From: Rhizobium leguminosarum bv. viciae USDA 2370
GTDB lineage: Bacteria; Pseudomonadota; Alphaproteobacteria; Rhizobiales; Rhizobiaceae
Direction of reading: 5' to 3'
Assembly (NCBI RefSeq): GCF_002008365.1
Contig: NZ_MRDL01000046.1
Location: forward strand, 102,035 to 166,034
DNA: 64,000 nucleotides
The position numbers were made by a program, and so were the translations under genes. A model generated the notes under the pieces. It searched no databases. It was not told the DNA's origin and saw nothing but the letters and a program-made list of their open reading frames with translations. How positions within the stretch are numbered: the first letter of the stretch is position 1; every line of letters starts with the position of its first letter. Below are positions 29,139 to 37,701 of this stretch, piece by piece.

Positions 29139-29807
29139 CTACTTGACCGGATATTTGAAGTAGCGCGCCGAAAACAGCGCGAAGATGCGCATCATCAGCC
29201 AGGAGATCACGAAATAGAAAATCGTGACCGTGAAGTAGACCTCGAAGCTCCGGAAGCTCTCCGACTCGATGCGCTGCGAAACGGAAGTCAGCTCGTAGGC
29301 CGAAATCGCCGATGCAATGCTGGTGGTCAGCGTCAGGAGGACGAACTGGCTGGTCAGGGACGGATAGATCGCCCGCAATGCCGGCTTGAGGATGATCAGC
29401 CGGAAAACCTGAGCCTTGTGCAGACCAAGGGCCAGACCCGCTTCCATCTGTCCCTTCGGGATCGACTGAACGCCACCGCGAATGATCTCGATGGCGTAGG
29501 CGCCACCGTTGATGCCGAGCGCGATAATCGCCGTTGGTGTCGGATCCAGCCTGATGCCCGTCAGCGGTAGCGCAAAATAGATGAAGAAGATCTGGACCAG
29601 AAACGGCGTGTTGCGGATCAATTCGACGAAGGCGATGACCAGCCATCGGGCCGGCTTGAGCGCAGAGTCGCGCAAGGCTACCCCGCCAATTCCGATGATG
29701 ATCGCCAGTAGCATCCCACAAATGGCAAGCAAGAATGTCCCGAGGCAGCCGAGCAGAAGGCTCGGCAGGCCATCTATGACCGGGGTGAAATCCAACTTAT
29801 AATTCAT
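29139..29807 (-). CDS. polar-amino-acid-type ABC importer permease
   Basis: 222 residues from the ATG at 29807; a longer frame to 29900 would overlap the aroQ gene. HisM/GlnP family with FVELIRNTPFLVQIFFIYFA and the EAA loop VQSIPKGQMEAGLALGL...ILKPALRAIYP. It forms the second half of the permease heterodimer with the product of 28487-29128, whose gene starts 10 bases downstream. Confidence 0.9.
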   Translation of the reverse strand: MNYKLDFTPVIDGLPSLLLGCLGTFLLAICGMLLAIIIGIGGVALRDSALKPARWLVIAFVELIRNTPFLVQIFFIYFALPLTGIRLDPTPTAIIALGINGGAYAIEIIRGGVQSIPKGQMEAGLALGLHKAQVFRLIILKPALRAIYPSLTSQFVLLTLTTSIASAISAYELTSVSQRIESESFRSFEVYFTVTIFYFVISWLMMRIFALFSARYFKYPVK

Positions 29808-29838
29808 GGCGATCCTTCTGGTCCGTCTTCCTGAAAGT

Positions 29839-30282
29839 TCAGTCCCGCTTGACCATGCCTGCCATCGCCTGGATGGCCAGCTCGTAGCCGTCGGCTCCAA
29901 AGCCGATCATGATGGCCGTGACGACGCGCGAGATCAGCGAATTGTGGTAGATGCTCTCACGCGCATGAACATTCGAAATATGCAGCTCGATCTTCGGCGG
30001 GTCGAACATTTTCAACGCATCGAGAAGAGCGATCGATGTGAACGTATAGCCGGCAGGATTGATGATGATGCCACAGGCGTCGGTCCGGGCCTGGTGCACG
30101 CTCTCAACCAGTTCGCCCTCAAAATTGGTCTGGCGAAACTCGACGTCGAATCCGAGCGCCTTTGCCTTGGTCACGCAGCGTTTTCTGATGTCGGCAAGCG
30201 TCGTGGTTCCATAGATCGCCGGCTCGCGCTGACCGAGAAGATTGAGGTTCGGTCCATTGAGCACAAAGATTGGTTTGTTCAT
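29839..30282 (-). CDS. aroQ: type II 3-dehydroquinate dehydratase
   Basis: 147 residues from the ATG at 30282 with AGGAG 7 bases upstream. Type II motifs: FVLNGPNLNLLGQREPAIYG (active-site loop with Arg and Tyr), the Asn-Pro-Ala-Gly loop (INPAGYTFTS), HISNVHARE with the catalytic His, and SRVVTAIMIGFG. It converts 3-dehydroquinate to 3-dehydroshikimate. Anabolic and catabolic type II enzymes look alike, but insertion inside an importer operon argues for the catabolic role (QutE/QuiB-like). Confidence 0.93.
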   Translation of the reverse strand: MNKPIFVLNGPNLNLLGQREPAIYGTTTLADIRKRCVTKAKALGFDVEFRQTNFEGELVESVHQARTDACGIIINPAGYTFTSIALLDALKMFDPPKIELHISNVHARESIYHNSLISRVVTAIMIGFGADGYELAIQAMAGMVKRD

Positions 30283-30330
30283 GATCGCGCTCCTGGATGC
30301 GGGCAGAGCCTTAAGCATGGCGGTTGCGTT

Positions 30331-30445
30331 GCCGGGCATTGCATGCCCGGCCTTGTTTGGTGAAGAGTTGCCTCTTGTTGGACGTCATCCTCGGCCTTGT
30401 GCCGGGGATCTGCCGCCGTAGATGCTCGGGACGAGCCCGAGCATG
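30331..30445. repeat. palindromes between the binding-protein gene and aroQ
   Basis: Two hairpins in the 230-base gap: GCCGGGCAT / ATGCCCGGC (30331-30351) and ATGCTCGGG / CCCGAGCAT (30422-30445), the latter part of a common rhizobial intergenic repeat. Hairpins after a binding-protein gene often cause partial termination or protect the upstream mRNA, giving excess binding protein over membrane subunits. No T-run is present. Confidence 0.6.
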
Positions 30446-30513
30446 ACGGAGGAGTGGTTGGCAGGCCCTGTAATCAGCCGGAAGGCCGGGCCCCGTCCAC
30501 CTTTGCCGTTCAC

Positions 30514-31344
30514 TCAGTTCGCCGCAAACGGAATGCCTTCCAGCGTTTCCGGGAATTCCGGGACCGGAACCTTCATCCACTTGTCGTAGACTGCCTTGAG
30601 TTCGCCGTTGGCCTTGATCTTGTCGATGAAGGTGTTGAGCGCCGCATTGATTTCCTTTTCGCCGAGACGCGTGCAAGCACCGTTGTAGAGCTTCTGGAAC
30701 TCAAGCTTGTTTTCGAATTCGCCCGGACGGGCCTTCTCCACCCGGTCCATATAGAAAATGTTGCCACCAAGCGTCTCGACTTGGCCGGACACCAGGGCCT
30801 GGACGCTCGCGGCGTCTCCATCATAGCGCCGGATGGTCGTGCTCGGCGGCGCGTTCTTGGTGACCTGCGTGTCCTGAGCAGCGCCCTTGGCGACGCCAAC
30901 CGTGAACTTGGCCATGTCGGCATTCGTCTTGATCTCGGCCGATTTTGGACCAATCAAAACGATGGCATTGGCAACATAGGGCTTGCTGAACTGCACGGCC
31001 TTTGCACGATCTGGCAGCATTGCCATCGTCGCGAACAGAACGTCGACACGGCCGGCCGTCAGTGCGGGAATGCGGTTGTTGACTTCAAGCGGCACGAACT
31101 CGACGGAAACGCCCAGTTCCTTGGCAAACAGCGTCGCGATGTCGGCATCGAGGCCGTCCTGTTTGCCGCCGCTGGTCACAAAGCCCCAGGGCGGGTTGTC
31201 ACCCTGAATTCCGACGATGATCTTGCCGCGAGCCTTGATTTCGTCAGGCGTGACGGCGGCGGCCGGTTGCGCCAAGGTGACGGCAGCCACCAGGGCCGCG
31301 GCTCCGAGCATCGCATTTCGGCGCGTTAGCAAAGACTTGAACAT
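30514..31344 (-). CDS. ABC importer periplasmic binding protein (SBP_bac_3 family)
   Basis: 276 residues from the ATG at 31344, which follows a GGAGGAGG site. The signal peptide (MFKSLLTRRNAMLGAAALVA...AQPAAA) is cleaved near residue 29. The mature protein has the family-3 fold: GKIIVGIQGDNPPWGF, GLDADIATLFAKELG, VDVLFATMAMLPDRAKAVQFSKPY, and a lid with VGVAKGAAQDTQV. Such proteins usually bind amino acids; the catabolic genes here suggest quinate, shikimate or dehydroshikimate. First gene of the minus-strand operon ending at 25723. Confidence 0.9.
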   Translation of the reverse strand: MFKSLLTRRNAMLGAAALVAAVTLAQPAAAVTPDEIKARGKIIVGIQGDNPPWGFVTSGGKQDGLDADIATLFAKELGVSVEFVPLEVNNRIPALTAGRVDVLFATMAMLPDRAKAVQFSKPYVANAIVLIGPKSAEIKTNADMAKFTVGVAKGAAQDTQVTKNAPPSTTIRRYDGDAASVQALVSGQVETLGGNIFYMDRVEKARPGEFENKLEFQKLYNGACTRLGEKEINAALNTFIDKIKANGELKAVYDKWMKVPVPEFPETLEGIPFAAN

Positions 31345-31592
31345 GTAATTCCTCCTCCTTTGGCGGTCATTCGACCGGACAGCCACCTCACCTTTTGACT
31401 GTGAGAGGAATGATTGCCAGAGACGAGCACTCAAATCAACAGAGTTTTTCAAAATCATATGAGAATTTATAATAAGACACGCTATTTGAATTCCTCACGA
31501 CATTTGCCATAATAGTAGCGAGCGGTTTTCTGGAACGCATCGTCGTGTTCGGCGCTCGTTCAATCTTGCACGGATATCGGAAGGGCTTTGAC
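31345..31592. promoter_or_regulatory. divergent promoter region of the importer operon and quiC, with a shared motif
   Basis: 248 bases separating the two divergent transcripts. The motif ATCATATGAG at 31454-31463 is the exact reverse complement of CTCATATGAT at 35009-35018, upstream of the second GntR gene. It is embedded in an AT-rich block with AATTT on one side in both places. This makes it a candidate operator for one or both FCD regulators. Confidence 0.4.
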
Positions 31593-33488
31593 ATGAGGAC
31601 CTCGATTGCGACTGTAACGATCAGCGGCGAACTCCCGGAGAAGCTCGAGGCGATCGCCCGGGCGGGCTTCGACGGTGTCGAGATCTTCGAGAATGACTTC
31701 CTCGCCTTCGACGGAAGCCCGGCCGATGTCGGGAAACTCGTCCGCGACCATGGCCTGGAGATCACCCTGTTTCAGCCATTTCGTGATTTCGAGGGCATGC
31801 CGGAGCCGCTGCGAAGCCGCACATTTGACCGCGCGGAACGGAAGTTCGACGTCATGCAGCAGCTCGGAACGGACCTGGTGCTCGTCTGTTCAAACGTCTC
31901 GCCGGCAGCCATCGGCGGCATCGACCGGGCAGCGGAGGACTTTCGGGAACTCGGCGAGCGTGCCGCCAGGCGTGGACTGCGGGTGGGCTACGAGGCGCTT
32001 GCCTGGGGTCGCCATATCAGCGACCACCGCGACGCCTGGGAGATCGTGCGTCGCGCCGATCATCCGAATGTCGGCCTTATCCTCGACAGCTTCCACACCT
32101 TGTCACGCAAGATCGACGTCAACTCCATCCGCTCAATTCCCAAAGAGAAAATTTTCATCGTCCAGCTTGCCGATGCTCCGTTGATCGACATGGACCTGCT
32201 CTATTGGAGCCGCCACTTCCGAAATATGCCGGGTGAAGGCGACCTTCCCGTTACGGCGTTCACCGAAGCCGTCGCGGCAACAGGTTATGATGGGTATTTC
32301 TCCCTGGAGATCTTCAACGACCAGTTTCGAGGCGGTTTTTCGCGTGCGATCGCGGCCGACGGCCACCGCTCCCTGATCTATCTCGGCGATCAGGTACGCC
32401 GCCATCTCGGCATCGGAAGCATGACCGGAGCGGCGATGCCGGAAAGGCCCTCCGTAAAGGGAGTCGGCTTCGTCGAGTTTGCCACCGACGAACAGGATGA
32501 AGTCGAGCTGGTTGCATTGCTGCGCACCCTCGGGTTCAAAAAGACGGCAATCCACCGCACGAAGAAGGTCTCTCTTTTCGAGCAGGGCGAGATACGGATC
32601 CTCGTCAATGTCGATCAGGCAGGATTCGCCAATGCGGCCTACGCCGTTCACGGTACCTTCGCCTATGCCATGGCCCTGGTCGTCGACGATGCCGTCAAGG
32701 CCTATGAGCGCGCGCTCGCCTTGGATGCCGAGCCATTCACCCAGCCTGTCGTAGACGGTGAGCTTGAGCTGCCTGCCATTCGGGGCGTGGGAGGCGGGAT
32801 CGTCTATCTCATCGACGACAAGAGCGCATTGGGTCGCTTCTCGGAAATCGACTTTCAGCCGGTCAGCGATGACAGCGACGCGCCGTCGGCAGGCCTTTTG
32901 CGCATTGATCACGTCGCCCAGACAGTCGGCTACGATGAAATGCTCACCTGGCTTCTGTTCTACACGTCCATTTTCGAGACGCGGAAGACCCCGATGGTCG
33001 ATATCATCGATCCAGCCGGGGTGGTCCGCAGCCAAGTTGTCGAGAACGAGTCCGGCGCGCTGCGCATTACCATGAACGGAGCCGAGAATCGCCGCACCCT
33101 GGCGGGGCATTTCATTGCCGAGAAATTTGGGGCCGGCATACAGCACCTGGCGTTTTTGACCGACGATATCTTTGCAACCGCCGAAAGCCTTCGTGTCTGC
33201 GGTTTCAGATCACTGCACATTTCGCCGAACTACTACGACGACGTCGAAGCACGCTTCGGCCTCGATCCTACCCTGACCGAGCGGCTGAAGTCGGAGAACA
33301 TCCTCTATGACCGGGACGAGCATGGCGAGTATTTCCAGCTCTATAGCGGAACATATGGAGAGGGTTTCTTTTTCGAGATCGTCGAGCGCCGCGGCTATCG
33401 CGGCTACGGCGCGCCGAACGCAATTTTCCGGATCGCCGCCCTGAAGAAACAGATGCGTCCGGAAGGAATTCCGAAAGACGCCTTTTGA
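31593..33488 (+). CDS. quiC: 3-dehydroshikimate dehydratase, QuiC type, fused to an HPPD-like domain
   Basis: 631 residues from the ATG at 31593 (in-frame ATG 31545 lies upstream of the TIM barrel with no site). Residues 1 to about 275 are a xylose-isomerase-like TIM barrel (ISGELPEKLEAIARAGFDGVEIFENDF, YEALAWGRHISDHRDAWEIV, LDSFHTLSR, SLEIFNDQFRGG) with the Glu, Asp and His metal ligands of dehydroshikimate dehydratases. Residues about 290-620 form two VOC modules resembling 4-hydroxyphenylpyruvate dioxygenase (IDHVAQTVGYDEMLTWLLFY, GIQHLAFLTDDIF, YFQLYSG...FFFEIVERR). Pseudomonas QuiC1 has the same fusion. It makes protocatechuate from 3-dehydroshikimate, the substrate of PcaHG. Divergent from the importer operon. 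Confidence 0.88.
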   Translation: MRTSIATVTISGELPEKLEAIARAGFDGVEIFENDFLAFDGSPADVGKLVRDHGLEITLFQPFRDFEGMPEPLRSRTFDRAERKFDVMQQLGTDLVLVCSNVSPAAIGGIDRAAEDFRELGERAARRGLRVGYEALAWGRHISDHRDAWEIVRRADHPNVGLILDSFHTLSRKIDVNSIRSIPKEKIFIVQLADAPLIDMDLLYWSRHFRNMPGEGDLPVTAFTEAVAATGYDGYFSLEIFNDQFRGGFSRAIAADGHRSLIYLGDQVRRHLGIGSMTGAAMPERPSVKGVGFVEFATDEQDEVELVALLRTLGFKKTAIHRTKKVSLFEQGEIRILVNVDQAGFANAAYAVHGTFAYAMALVVDDAVKAYERALALDAEPFTQPVVDGELELPAIRGVGGGIVYLIDDKSALGRFSEIDFQPVSDDSDAPSAGLLRIDHVAQTVGYDEMLTWLLFYTSIFETRKTPMVDIIDPAGVVRSQVVENESGALRITMNGAENRRTLAGHFIAEKFGAGIQHLAFLTDDIFATAESLRVCGFRSLHISPNYYDDVEARFGLDPTLTERLKSENILYDRDEHGEYFQLYSGTYGEGFFFEIVERRGYRGYGAPNAIFRIAALKKQMRPEGIPKDAF

Positions 33489-33496
33489 GCCCCTGG

Positions 33497-34171
33497 TTAG
33501 GTAATCCGGCCGCTCTTGAGCACATGCTCCACGCCGCTTTGAACGTGCCGTCTGACGACGTCGGTCGCGCCGGCGACGTCGCGCTGAATGGAAAGTTCAA
33601 ACAGAAGCCTGTGGTCATCGACAACAGGCTTGCCCCGAAAACTCTCGGCCAGCATATGGTAGCGGAGAAAGCGGTCGAAGACGGATGACAATGTCGCCAT
33701 CAGCGTCGCTGAATTGCAGGCAGAGACGATCGCCTGATGGAACTCCCAGTCGTATCGGACCCAGTCGACGGTCCGCGAGACGTCGCCGGCAAGGAGCTTG
33801 CGTTCCGCGGCAGCCAGCCGGTGATGTGCGGCGACGATGCGCCCCTCCCATTCGAGATTTCCCGCAGCGAAGGCAAGGCCGATCGCATGTGTTTCAAGAA
33901 CGATCCTGAGGTCGGCTAGCTCGAGGAGTTCTCGGCGCGAAGCAGGGCTGACTTCGAAGCCACGCTGGCCCTCGGCGACAACGAGATTTTCCGTGGTCAG
34001 GCGGCTTAGAATTTCGCGCAGCGATGAAATGCCGATGGAGTAGCGCTCCTTTGCCTGCTCCAGCTTGATCTTGGCCCCCGGCGGCAATGTCCCCGATATG
34101 ATATCCTCGCGGATCTGCCGGAAGACGACATCGCTTACTGTTTCAGCCGGGTCATGGACTTGCTTGAGCAT
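33497..34171 (-). CDS. GntR-family regulator, FCD subfamily (first of two)
   Basis: 224 residues from the ATG at 34171. N-terminal winged helix (about 12-75: VFRQIREDIISGTLPPGAKI, SIGISSLREILSRLTTENLV, GFEVSPAS) and C-terminal FCD all-helical ligand domain with its metal-site residues (Asp in RIVLETHAI/YDWEFHQAI, His in DDHRLLFE and RRHVQSG). About half its residues match the next gene. It ends 9 bases from the convergent quiC stop. FCD regulators are usually repressors released by a carboxylated metabolite, which fits control of quinate/shikimate use. Confidence 0.88.
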   Translation of the reverse strand: MLKQVHDPAETVSDVVFRQIREDIISGTLPPGAKIKLEQAKERYSIGISSLREILSRLTTENLVVAEGQRGFEVSPASRRELLELADLRIVLETHAIGLAFAAGNLEWEGRIVAAHHRLAAAERKLLAGDVSRTVDWVRYDWEFHQAIVSACNSATLMATLSSVFDRFLRYHMLAESFRGKPVVDDHRLLFELSIQRDVAGATDVVRRHVQSGVEHVLKSGRIT

Positions 34172-34247
34172 GGAGCTTTTCCTGGTTTCGCCGAAATGCA
34201 ATCTACGTGGTGGACCTAAAGCTCGAAGAGAAACGTCCGGATCATTT

Positions 34248-34916
34248 CTATCTCAGCGTCCCTCTCGCCAGCGCATGTTCGACCCCGCCTTGGATATGCA
34301 GCACAAGCACCCGCTTGGCCGTCTCCGCGTCACGTCGCAATGCCGCATCCAAAAGCTGTTGGTGTTCATTGGCCGCGACATCGCCTCGATAGGACAAGGC
34401 AACCATCTGATATCGCAAATATCTGTCGAAGATCACCGAGTGCGTCTCCATCAGCAGTTTCGATCCACAGGCGGATATCAGAGCTTGGTGAAACTCCCAG
34501 TCGTAACGCTTCCAGTCCTCTGCCCTGCTGGTGTCGCCGGATGCCATCACCTGTTCCATCCGCGCCAATTTGTAGTGCGCTGATACCAGGGGAGCTTCCC
34601 ACTCCACGTCGCCATGCACGAACGACTGCTCCAGCGCATGTGTTTCCAGCAGAAGCCTCAGCGCCGCTGTCTCCTTGAGGTCCGAAACGGACACTGGAGA
34701 CACTTCGAAACCTTTTTGTCCCTCGGCAACGACAAGCCCCTCGGACGACAGCCGATTGAGCACTTCTCGAAGTGTACTGATGCTGGTCTCGTAGGACTCC
34801 TTCAAGCTTTCCAGCTTCAACTTTTGTCCGGGGGTCAGCCGACCAAAAATGATGTCGGCTCGAATGCGCCTGTAGCTGCTCTCGGCAATGGTCTCGTTGA
34901 TAACCGGCTGCAACAT
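34248..34916 (-). CDS. GntR-family regulator, FCD subfamily (second of two)
   Basis: 222 residues from the ATG at 34916. Same layout as the neighbouring regulator: winged helix (YRRIRADIIFGRLTPGQKL, STLREVLNRLSSEGLVVAEG, KGFEVSP) and FCD domain (YDWEFHQALISACGS, NEHQQLLDAALRRD, HIQGGVEHAL). The two align end to end at roughly 50% by eye, so they arose by tandem duplication or paired transfer. The gene lies 77 bases upstream of the first on the same strand; they may be co-transcribed. Confidence 0.88.
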   Translation of the reverse strand: MLQPVINETIAESSYRRIRADIIFGRLTPGQKLKLESLKESYETSISTLREVLNRLSSEGLVVAEGQKGFEVSPVSVSDLKETAALRLLLETHALEQSFVHGDVEWEAPLVSAHYKLARMEQVMASGDTSRAEDWKRYDWEFHQALISACGSKLLMETHSVIFDRYLRYQMVALSYRGDVAANEHQQLLDAALRRDAETAKRVLVLHIQGGVEHALARGTLR

Positions 34917-35427
34917 GGCGAGTCTCTTATATTTTCTGTATCGTCGGATATATCTCTTTCTGGCATTCTCAATCAAGGAAGCATTCGCAGAATAGGAATT
35001 AGAATTTCCTCATATGATGCTGGTTTGGCCGGAGAACGCGGATGCGACTGGGTCGAGCAGGGCCTGACCACAATACAGCGCCAAATGCCTGTGGGGCCAA
35101 GCCCTTTGGCGCGGCTTTTCGCGCTGCTCCTAAAACTGGATTTTTCGGCTCAACAGGGCGGCAATTGTTTTTTCAATCGCGCGCAACCATCTAATAAGCA
35201 TGACGTACGGGAAAATGTCCCCGCCCTCAGCAGCCCGTTTACCGAAAACCAACCATACTGGGTTGCTTTCCGAAGCGAAAGCCGATTGCTTAGGAAAATC
35301 TACTTCTTCTTCCGCTAGCGGTTAGGAGAATGAAAGGGGCCGCAGGCAAACCCGTGGAATTCTACTGCTTCGCATCGGGATGAACAATGACTACGATGGC
35401 GACGTGGGAAGGCCGGTTTGAAGAACG
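34917..35427. other. intergenic region with operator-like motif and stem-loop
   Basis: 511 bases with no supported gene. It holds CTCATATGAT at 35009-35018 (the motif shared with 31454-31463). A hairpin GCGCCAAA / TTTGGCGC at 35078-35112 is followed by a short T-run at 35116-35119, a possible rightward terminator without an obvious gene before it. A frame across 34614-35318 runs antisense to the regulator and is not called. Confidence 0.45.
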
Positions 35428-36258
35428 ATGACGACAGATTTGTTTCAGGTAAAATTTTGGGGCGTCCGCGGCAGTATTCCCGTGTCGGGCCCCGAGTTCG
35501 ATCGCTACGGCGGTAACACTTCCTGCATCGAAATTCGCTGCGGAAAACATCGGATGATCTTCGACGCAGGCTCCGGCCTGCGCGAGGCTGGGCTATCGAT
35601 GATCGCCGACAGCGTCAGCGACGTCGATCTGTTCTTCAGCCACTGCCACTACGACCACATCATCGGCCTGCCCTTCTTCAAGGCGATCTATTACCCCTCG
35701 ATCAACGTCAACATCTGGTCCGGCCATCTCGATGGCAAGATGAGCACGCGCGAAATGGTCGAGCAGTTCATCAGCCCGCCCTGGTTTCCCGTCAAGACCG
35801 ACATCTGCCAGGCGACGATGAACTTCCGCGATTTCCATGCCGGTCAGGTGCTGACCCCTCACAAGGGCATCGAGATCAAGACCTTCATGCTGAACCATCC
35901 GGGCGGCGCCATCGGCTACCGCATCGAATGGCAGGGCCGCTCGGTCGCTCTCGTCTATGATATCGAGCATATTCCAGGCAGCTATGATCCGGTTTCGCTG
36001 GAGATGATGCGGGACGCCGATCTCGTCGTCTACGACTGCACCTACAATGAAGACGAGATGCAGCGCTTCAAGGGCTTCGGCCATTCGACCTGGCAGCATG
36101 GCACCGAGCTTGCGAAAATGGCGGGCACCAAGCGCTTCGCGCTCTTCCACCACGCCCCCTCCCGCACCGACGAACAGCTGGCGGAGATGGAAACGCAAGC
36201 GCAGGCAGCCTTCCCCGAATCCTTTGCCGCGCGCGACAATCAGATCGTGATGATCTAG
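35428..36258 (+). CDS. MBL-fold metallo-hydrolase
   Basis: 276 residues with the metallo-beta-lactamase fold. It starts VKFWGVRGSIPVSGPEFDRYGGNTSC, the usual opening of the PhnP/class-II phosphodiesterase-like branch, and has the metal motif SHCHYDHIIGLPF. Further ligands are in LNHPGGAIGYRI, YDIEH / VYDCTY (bridging Asp) and FGHSTW / FHHAPSRTD. Likely a cytoplasmic phosphodiesterase or esterase. The specific substrate cannot be read from the sequence, and no partner gene is coupled to it. Confidence 0.85.
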   Translation: MTTDLFQVKFWGVRGSIPVSGPEFDRYGGNTSCIEIRCGKHRMIFDAGSGLREAGLSMIADSVSDVDLFFSHCHYDHIIGLPFFKAIYYPSINVNIWSGHLDGKMSTREMVEQFISPPWFPVKTDICQATMNFRDFHAGQVLTPHKGIEIKTFMLNHPGGAIGYRIEWQGRSVALVYDIEHIPGSYDPVSLEMMRDADLVVYDCTYNEDEMQRFKGFGHSTWQHGTELAKMAGTKRFALFHHAPSRTDEQLAEMETQAQAAFPESFAARDNQIVMI

Positions 36259-36406
36259 CAGCTCCGCTAACGGCCTCCGTTATCCTGTCCAGTCCGAGGC
36301 TCTTCGACTACGTCGAACTGAGCAGGCCTGCGAACGTCACGACGGAACAGATGCTGGGCCGGACCGTTTTCCCCGCAGCGCAAAATCAACGAAACAGGCA
36401 TCCGTC

Positions 36407-36781
36407 ATGACCGTGCTTTCCGGAAAGTGTCTCTGCGGGCAGGTGCGCATTTCTGTCCGCGGCGAACCCTTACGCGTTGGAATCTGTCATTGCACGGATT
36501 GCAGGCAAGAAAGCGGTTCGGCCTTTACCTTTTATGGGATCTGGCCCGCCGGCCAATTCGAACATTCAGGGGAAACCGCCGCGTTCCAAGGTCGGCATTT
36601 CTGCACCGGGTGCGGTTCGCGGCTGTTTTCCGCCGATGACCAGGAGGCGGAAATCAAGCTTGGCATCCTCTCCGAGGCGCCGACGCCTCTGGTGCCGAGC
36701 TACGAACTCTGGGTCAAACGCCGCGAGCCGTGGCTGCGACCGGTGGAAGGCGCCGAGCAGTATGACGAAGACCGAAGGTGA
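36407..36781 (+). CDS. GFA-family (glutathione-dependent formaldehyde-activating-like) zinc protein
   Basis: 124 residues with the zinc-binding pattern of the GFA family: CLCGQVRI (two Cys), CHCTDCRQESGSAF (three Cys), and FCTGCGSRLF (two Cys). Most GFA proteins are of unknown substrate; only a few are linked to glutathione-formaldehyde chemistry. The stop overlaps the next start by 4 bases (ATGA), so it is coupled to the hydrolase gene. Confidence 0.87.
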   Translation: MTVLSGKCLCGQVRISVRGEPLRVGICHCTDCRQESGSAFTFYGIWPAGQFEHSGETAAFQGRHFCTGCGSRLFSADDQEAEIKLGILSEAPTPLVPSYELWVKRREPWLRPVEGAEQYDEDRR

Positions 36782-37680
36782 AGAGAACGACGAACGATTC
36801 TGAGGAGCTTTCCGATGGCCACTCTCGTCGACATCGCTGGATGACGGTTGCAGGCGTCGAGACTTTTTACCGCGAGGCCGGCCGAGAAGATGCGCCGGTC
36901 TTGTTGCTGCCGCACGGATATCCCTGCTCATCCTATGAGTTTCGCAATCTCATGCCGCGCCTTGCCGATCGTTGGCGCCTGATTGCGCCGGATTTCCCGG
37001 GTGCGGGCTACAGCGGCACGCCTGATGATTTCGACTACAGCTTCGATGGATACGCTGCCTGGCTGGAGGCCTTCATCGGTGCGATGAATGTCGACCGGTT
37101 TGTCCTCTACCTCCACGACTTCGGCTCGCCTATCGGTGCGCGGTTGGCGATCAGAATCCCCCAGCGCATCGTGGCGCTGATCATCCAGAATGGCGATATC
37201 CCCTATGAAGATGCCCTCGGACCGAAGTATGCGGATATCGAGGCGACGTGGACGCTTCCAAGATCGGAGATGAGAAAGGCGCTGGCGGAGGCGGTCAGCG
37301 AGGCCGCCTTCAGGCACGAATTCCTCAACGATCTGTCGCCCCATCTGGCCGATACGATCCCGCCAGATCTCTGGAAACTACATTGGTCGCTGATCACGCC
37401 GCGGCGCAAGGAAATCGCCATAGACCTGATCGCCGGACTGGAGGAGAACCGGGCCTGGTTCCCGGAACACCGCAAATACCTCAGCGAATACCGGCCGCCG
37501 ACCTTGATTGTCTGGGGTCCGAACGACCACTACATGCCGGAAAAATCAGCGCGAGCCTATCTCCGCGATCTGCCGGATGCCGAACTCCATATCCTGGCCG
37601 GCGGCCACTGGCTGCTCGAGACGCATCTCGATGACGTCGTAGCGCTCATGCGAGAGTTTCTCGGGCGAGTTCACGCGTGA
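36778..37680 (+). CDS. alpha/beta-hydrolase with Asp nucleophile (epoxide hydrolase / haloalkane dehalogenase-like)
   Basis: 300 residues if started at the coupled ATG 36778; an internal ATG at 36841 fits the family start (MTVAGVETFYREAG). Oxyanion motif LLPHGYPCSSYEF, nucleophile segment LYLHDFGSPIG with Asp in place of Ser, acid in VWGPNDHYMP, catalytic His in LAGGHWLLETH. An Asp nucleophile is the mark of epoxide hydrolases and haloalkane or fluoroacetate dehalogenases rather than esterases. The overlap with the GFA gene suggests a shared role, perhaps in handling a reactive carbonyl, epoxide or halide. Confidence 0.82.
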   Translation: MKRTTNDSEELSDGHSRRHRWMTVAGVETFYREAGREDAPVLLLPHGYPCSSYEFRNLMPRLADRWRLIAPDFPGAGYSGTPDDFDYSFDGYAAWLEAFIGAMNVDRFVLYLHDFGSPIGARLAIRIPQRIVALIIQNGDIPYEDALGPKYADIEATWTLPRSEMRKALAEAVSEAAFRHEFLNDLSPHLADTIPPDLWKLHWSLITPRRKEIAIDLIAGLEENRAWFPEHRKYLSEYRPPTLIVWGPNDHYMPEKSARAYLRDLPDAELHILAGGHWLLETHLDDVVALMREFLGRVHA

Positions 37681-37701
37681 TTGCTGCTTTCCGCGAGTGT
37701 T

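Noticed and set aside
34614..35318. 234-codon open frame on the plus strand
   Set aside because: Starts antisense to the second GntR gene and runs into intergenic DNA; no features.
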